A DNA stretch of 64,000 nt from Henriciella litoralis. GTDB lineage: Bacteria > Pseudomonadota > Alphaproteobacteria > Caulobacterales > Hyphomonadaceae. Where the stretch lies: the NCBI RefSeq assembly GCF_002088935.1, contig NZ_NCSS01000004.1, positions 186,001 through 250,000 on the forward strand, read 5' to 3'. The translations under genes were made by a program, and so were the position numbers. Below the pieces are notes generated by a model that had not been told where the DNA came from, searched no databases, and saw nothing but the letters and a program-made list of their open reading frames with translations. Shown here piece after piece: positions 62,347 through 64,000 of the stretch; within the stretch, counting starts at the first letter, position 1, and the number at the start of each line of letters is the position of its first letter.

Positions 62347-63540
62347 CTGACCCGGACTTTCGACACGATAATTCTCGGTGCTGGCGCGGCAGGCCTCTTC
62401 TGCGGCGCCCGCGCAGGTGAGCGCGGCCAGTCCGTGCAGGTGCTCGATCATGCCGCCAAACCTGCAGAAAAAGTCCGCATTTCCGGCGGTGGCCGTTGCA
62501 ACTTCACAAACATCCACACCAGGCCCGCCAATTTCATTTGCGAGAACCCGCATTTCGCCAAGTCCGCTTTGGCCCGCTACACGCCGTGGGATTTCTGCGA
62601 CCGTGTTGCGCGTCACGGCCTTACCTGGACCGAAAAGACGCTCGGGCAGCTCTTCTGCGACCAGCGCAGCGGTGCGATCATCAAACTCCTCATGGACGAA
62701 TTTGAAGCCGCTGGCGGCACGCTCACCCTCTCGACCACAATCGGTGCCGTGACACATGCCGACAGCCAGTTCGTCGTCGAAACCTCCGCCGGGGCCTACA
62801 CCGCCCGCAATCTCGTCGTTGCGACGGGCGGGCTCTCCATTCCAAAGATGGGCGCAAGCGCATTTGCCTATGACCTTGCCCGCCAGTTCGATCATGCGAT
62901 CGTACCGACCCGCCCGGCGCTTGTCCCGTTCACCTTCTCCGGCCAACTCAAGGAAAGCTTCGCAGACCTCTCCGGCGTCGCCTGCCCCGTCGATGCCAAG
63001 GCAGAGCGCGGTCCAGACTTTCATGAGGCGATGCTGTTTACCCATCGCGGCCTTTCCGGCCCGGCCATGCTTCAGGTCTCGTCCTATTGGCGGGAAACCG
63101 AAGCGGTCGAGATCGACCTTCTACCCGGCCAGTCGGTTGCAGATCTTCTGGCAGATGCGAAAGCCGCCGCACCGAAGCAGGCGCTCTCGACCTGGCTCGG
63201 CGGCCTCTTCCCGGCCCGCCTTGCCCAGCAGATCGCTGCATGGCCATCCATCCCGGCTACCAAACAGCTCGCAAACCTCTCCAAACAGGACATCACCGCC
63301 ATCGCCGACGCGCTCGGCCACTGGAAGATCGTCCCGACCGGCACCGAAGGCTGGCGCACAGCTGAGGTCACAGCAGGCGGTGTGGACACAGATGGCCTCT
63401 CGTCGAAATCCATGGAAAGCAAGACCGTTCCCGGCCTCTATTTCATCGGCGAATGTGTCGACGTCACCGGTTGGCTGGGGGGCTATAATTTCCAGTGGGC
63501 GTGGGCCAGCGCCGCGGCCTGCGCGGGCGCGCTCGCCTAA
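62347..63540 (+). CDS. BaiN/HI0933-family NAD(P)/FAD-dependent oxidoreductase with apparent CTG start
   Basis: A 397-residue flavoprotein. The FAD Rossmann motif is IILGAGAAGLFCGARAGERG, which lies upstream of the first in-frame ATG/GTG (GTG at 62434). The only start that keeps it in frame and fits a Shine-Dalgarno is CTG at 62347, with AAGGA 8 nt upstream. Further blocks: KVRISGGGRCNFTNI, VVATGGLSIPKMGASAFAYD and VPGLYFIGECVDVTGWLGGY, typical of the HI0933/BaiN family. The substrate is unknown. It is divergent from the alpha-2-macroglobulin gene, 92 nt apart. Confidence 0.88.
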   Translation: MTRTFDTIILGAGAAGLFCGARAGERGQSVQVLDHAAKPAEKVRISGGGRCNFTNIHTRPANFICENPHFAKSALARYTPWDFCDRVARHGLTWTEKTLGQLFCDQRSGAIIKLLMDEFEAAGGTLTLSTTIGAVTHADSQFVVETSAGAYTARNLVVATGGLSIPKMGASAFAYDLARQFDHAIVPTRPALVPFTFSGQLKESFADLSGVACPVDAKAERGPDFHEAMLFTHRGLSGPAMLQVSSYWRETEAVEIDLLPGQSVADLLADAKAAAPKQALSTWLGGLFPARLAQQIAAWPSIPATKQLANLSKQDITAIADALGHWKIVPTGTEGWRTAEVTAGGVDTDGLSSKSMESKTVPGLYFIGECVDVTGWLGGYNFQWAWASAAACAGALA

Positions 63541-63606
63541 CCTGTCGGCGAATTAACCTCGCCCACAATCATTCATCGGGAAACACCGCCTCAGGCGCGC
63601 GTTGTA

Positions 63607-63625
63607 CTTGCTTCATACAAGCAAG
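63607..63625 (+). promoter_or_regulatory. perfect 7-bp inverted repeat at the catalase ribosome-binding site
   Basis: CTTGCTT (63607-63613), CATAC, AAGCAAG (63619-63625). The right arm runs into the AAGAGG Shine-Dalgarno (63623-63628) of the catalase gene starting at 63637. It may be an operator or a translational hairpin. Confidence 0.45.
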
Positions 63626-63636
63626 AGGCCTTCCCC

Positions 63637-64000
63637 ATGAGCGACGACAAGACCCCCAAAAAATTCACCACGACGTCTGGCGCGCCATGGCCGAACAATC
63701 AGGACTCAATCAGCGCCGGCGAGCGCGGCCCCCTTCTCATGCAGGACTATCAGCTGCTCGAGAAGCTCGCGCACCAGAACCGTGAGCGCATTCCAGAGCG
63801 CACGGTGCACGCCAATGGCTGGGGCGCGCATGGTGAGCTGGTCATCACCGAAGACATTTCGAAATACACCAAGGCCAAAGTCCTTCAGCCCGGCAGCCGC
63901 ACCCCGATGATCGCGCGCTTCTCGACCGTGGCAGGCGAACGCGGCGCCGCCGACCATGAGCGCGACGTGCGCGGCTTCGCGATGAAATTCTACACCGAAG
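63637..64000 (+). CDS. catalase (N-terminal part; cut by window edge)
   Basis: Haem catalase that dismutates hydrogen peroxide. The 121 visible residues include [40 protein letters not shown], the catalytic His context [17 protein letters not shown], and [20 protein letters not shown], all typical of monofunctional catalases. Full length is about 480-500 residues, so about a quarter is seen. ATG at 63637. A leader inverted repeat precedes it. Confidence 0.93.
   Translation, partial: MSDDKTPKKFTTTSGAPWPNNQDSISAGERGPLLMQDYQLLEKLAHQNRERIPERTVHANGWGAHGELVITEDISKYTKAKVLQPGSRTPMIARFSTVAGERGAADHERDVRGFAMKFYTE

Noticed and set aside
62434..63540. GTG at 62434 as the start of the flavoprotein
   Set aside because: It would remove the FAD-binding glycine motif that is intact just upstream in the same frame.

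Overview
The window is GC-rich, densely coded chromosomal DNA from an alphaproteobacterium, most likely of the Hyphomonadaceae (Hyphomonas/Henriciella-like). The clues are a CcrM-type GANTC methylase, a CC_3452-family secreted protein, an F0-only ATP synthase operon (atpI-B-E-b'-b) without F1 genes, a two-subunit glycine decarboxylase, and the order mutY / DUF721 / DsbA-like / smc. The family assignment is inference from gene content. I see no tRNA, rRNA, insertion sequence, phage or CRISPR.

Layout. 1-7.2 kb (minus strand): ppdK (cut by the window edge), a small membrane protein, glyS, two related lipoproteins, glyQ, a TrmN6-like methyltransferase and a DUF2007 protein. 7.3-14.2 kb (plus): a trans-polyprenyl diphosphate synthase, two TPR lipoproteins, ispE and a WecA/MraY-type transferase; isoprenoid supply and a lipid-carrier step sit together. 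14.1-17.7 kb: ETF-ubiquinone oxidoreductase and a membrane protein, facing an unusual family-4-like uracil-DNA glycosylase. 17.7-21.5 kb: a small accessory cluster with a hemerythrin, two glycosyltransferases, a BLUF photoreceptor and a radical SAM protein. 21.7-24.7 kb: ccrM and a Kef-type antiporter. 24.7-30.6 kb: mutY, divergent from DUF721, a DsbA-like protein and smc. 30.7-33.5 kb: the F0 ATP synthase operon. 33.6-36.6 kb: a membrane protein and two tandem acyltransferase-3 genes. 36.6-42.3 kb (minus): the glycine cleavage operon gcvT-H-PA-(hydrolase)-PB under a tandem glycine riboswitch. 42.4-52.8 kb: a mixed region with a TadG-like vWA protein, acyl-CoA dehydrogenase, esterase, glyoxalase-like protein, DUF4112, thiolase, thioredoxin-like lipoprotein, sterol-desaturase-like protein and a very acidic protein. 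53-62.3 kb: a TonB-dependent receptor, then pbpC with a giant bacterial alpha-2-macroglobulin. 62.3-64 kb: a BaiN/HI0933-type flavoprotein with an apparent CTG start, and the start of a catalase gene.

How the genes work together. Most of the window is housekeeping: translation, isoprenoids, respiration, one-carbon metabolism, DNA repair and chromosome organisation. The points that stand out are a low-GC, codon-atypical block inside glyS; paralogous lipoprotein pairs inside two conserved operons; a hydrolase inserted in the gcv operon; several structured 5' leaders (tadG-like gene, Kef antiporter, catalase, second acyltransferase); a repeat-studded promoter before the CC_3452-like gene; and DnaA-box-like and GANTC sites around ccrM. 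I found no convincing multi-gene defence or wholly new system.
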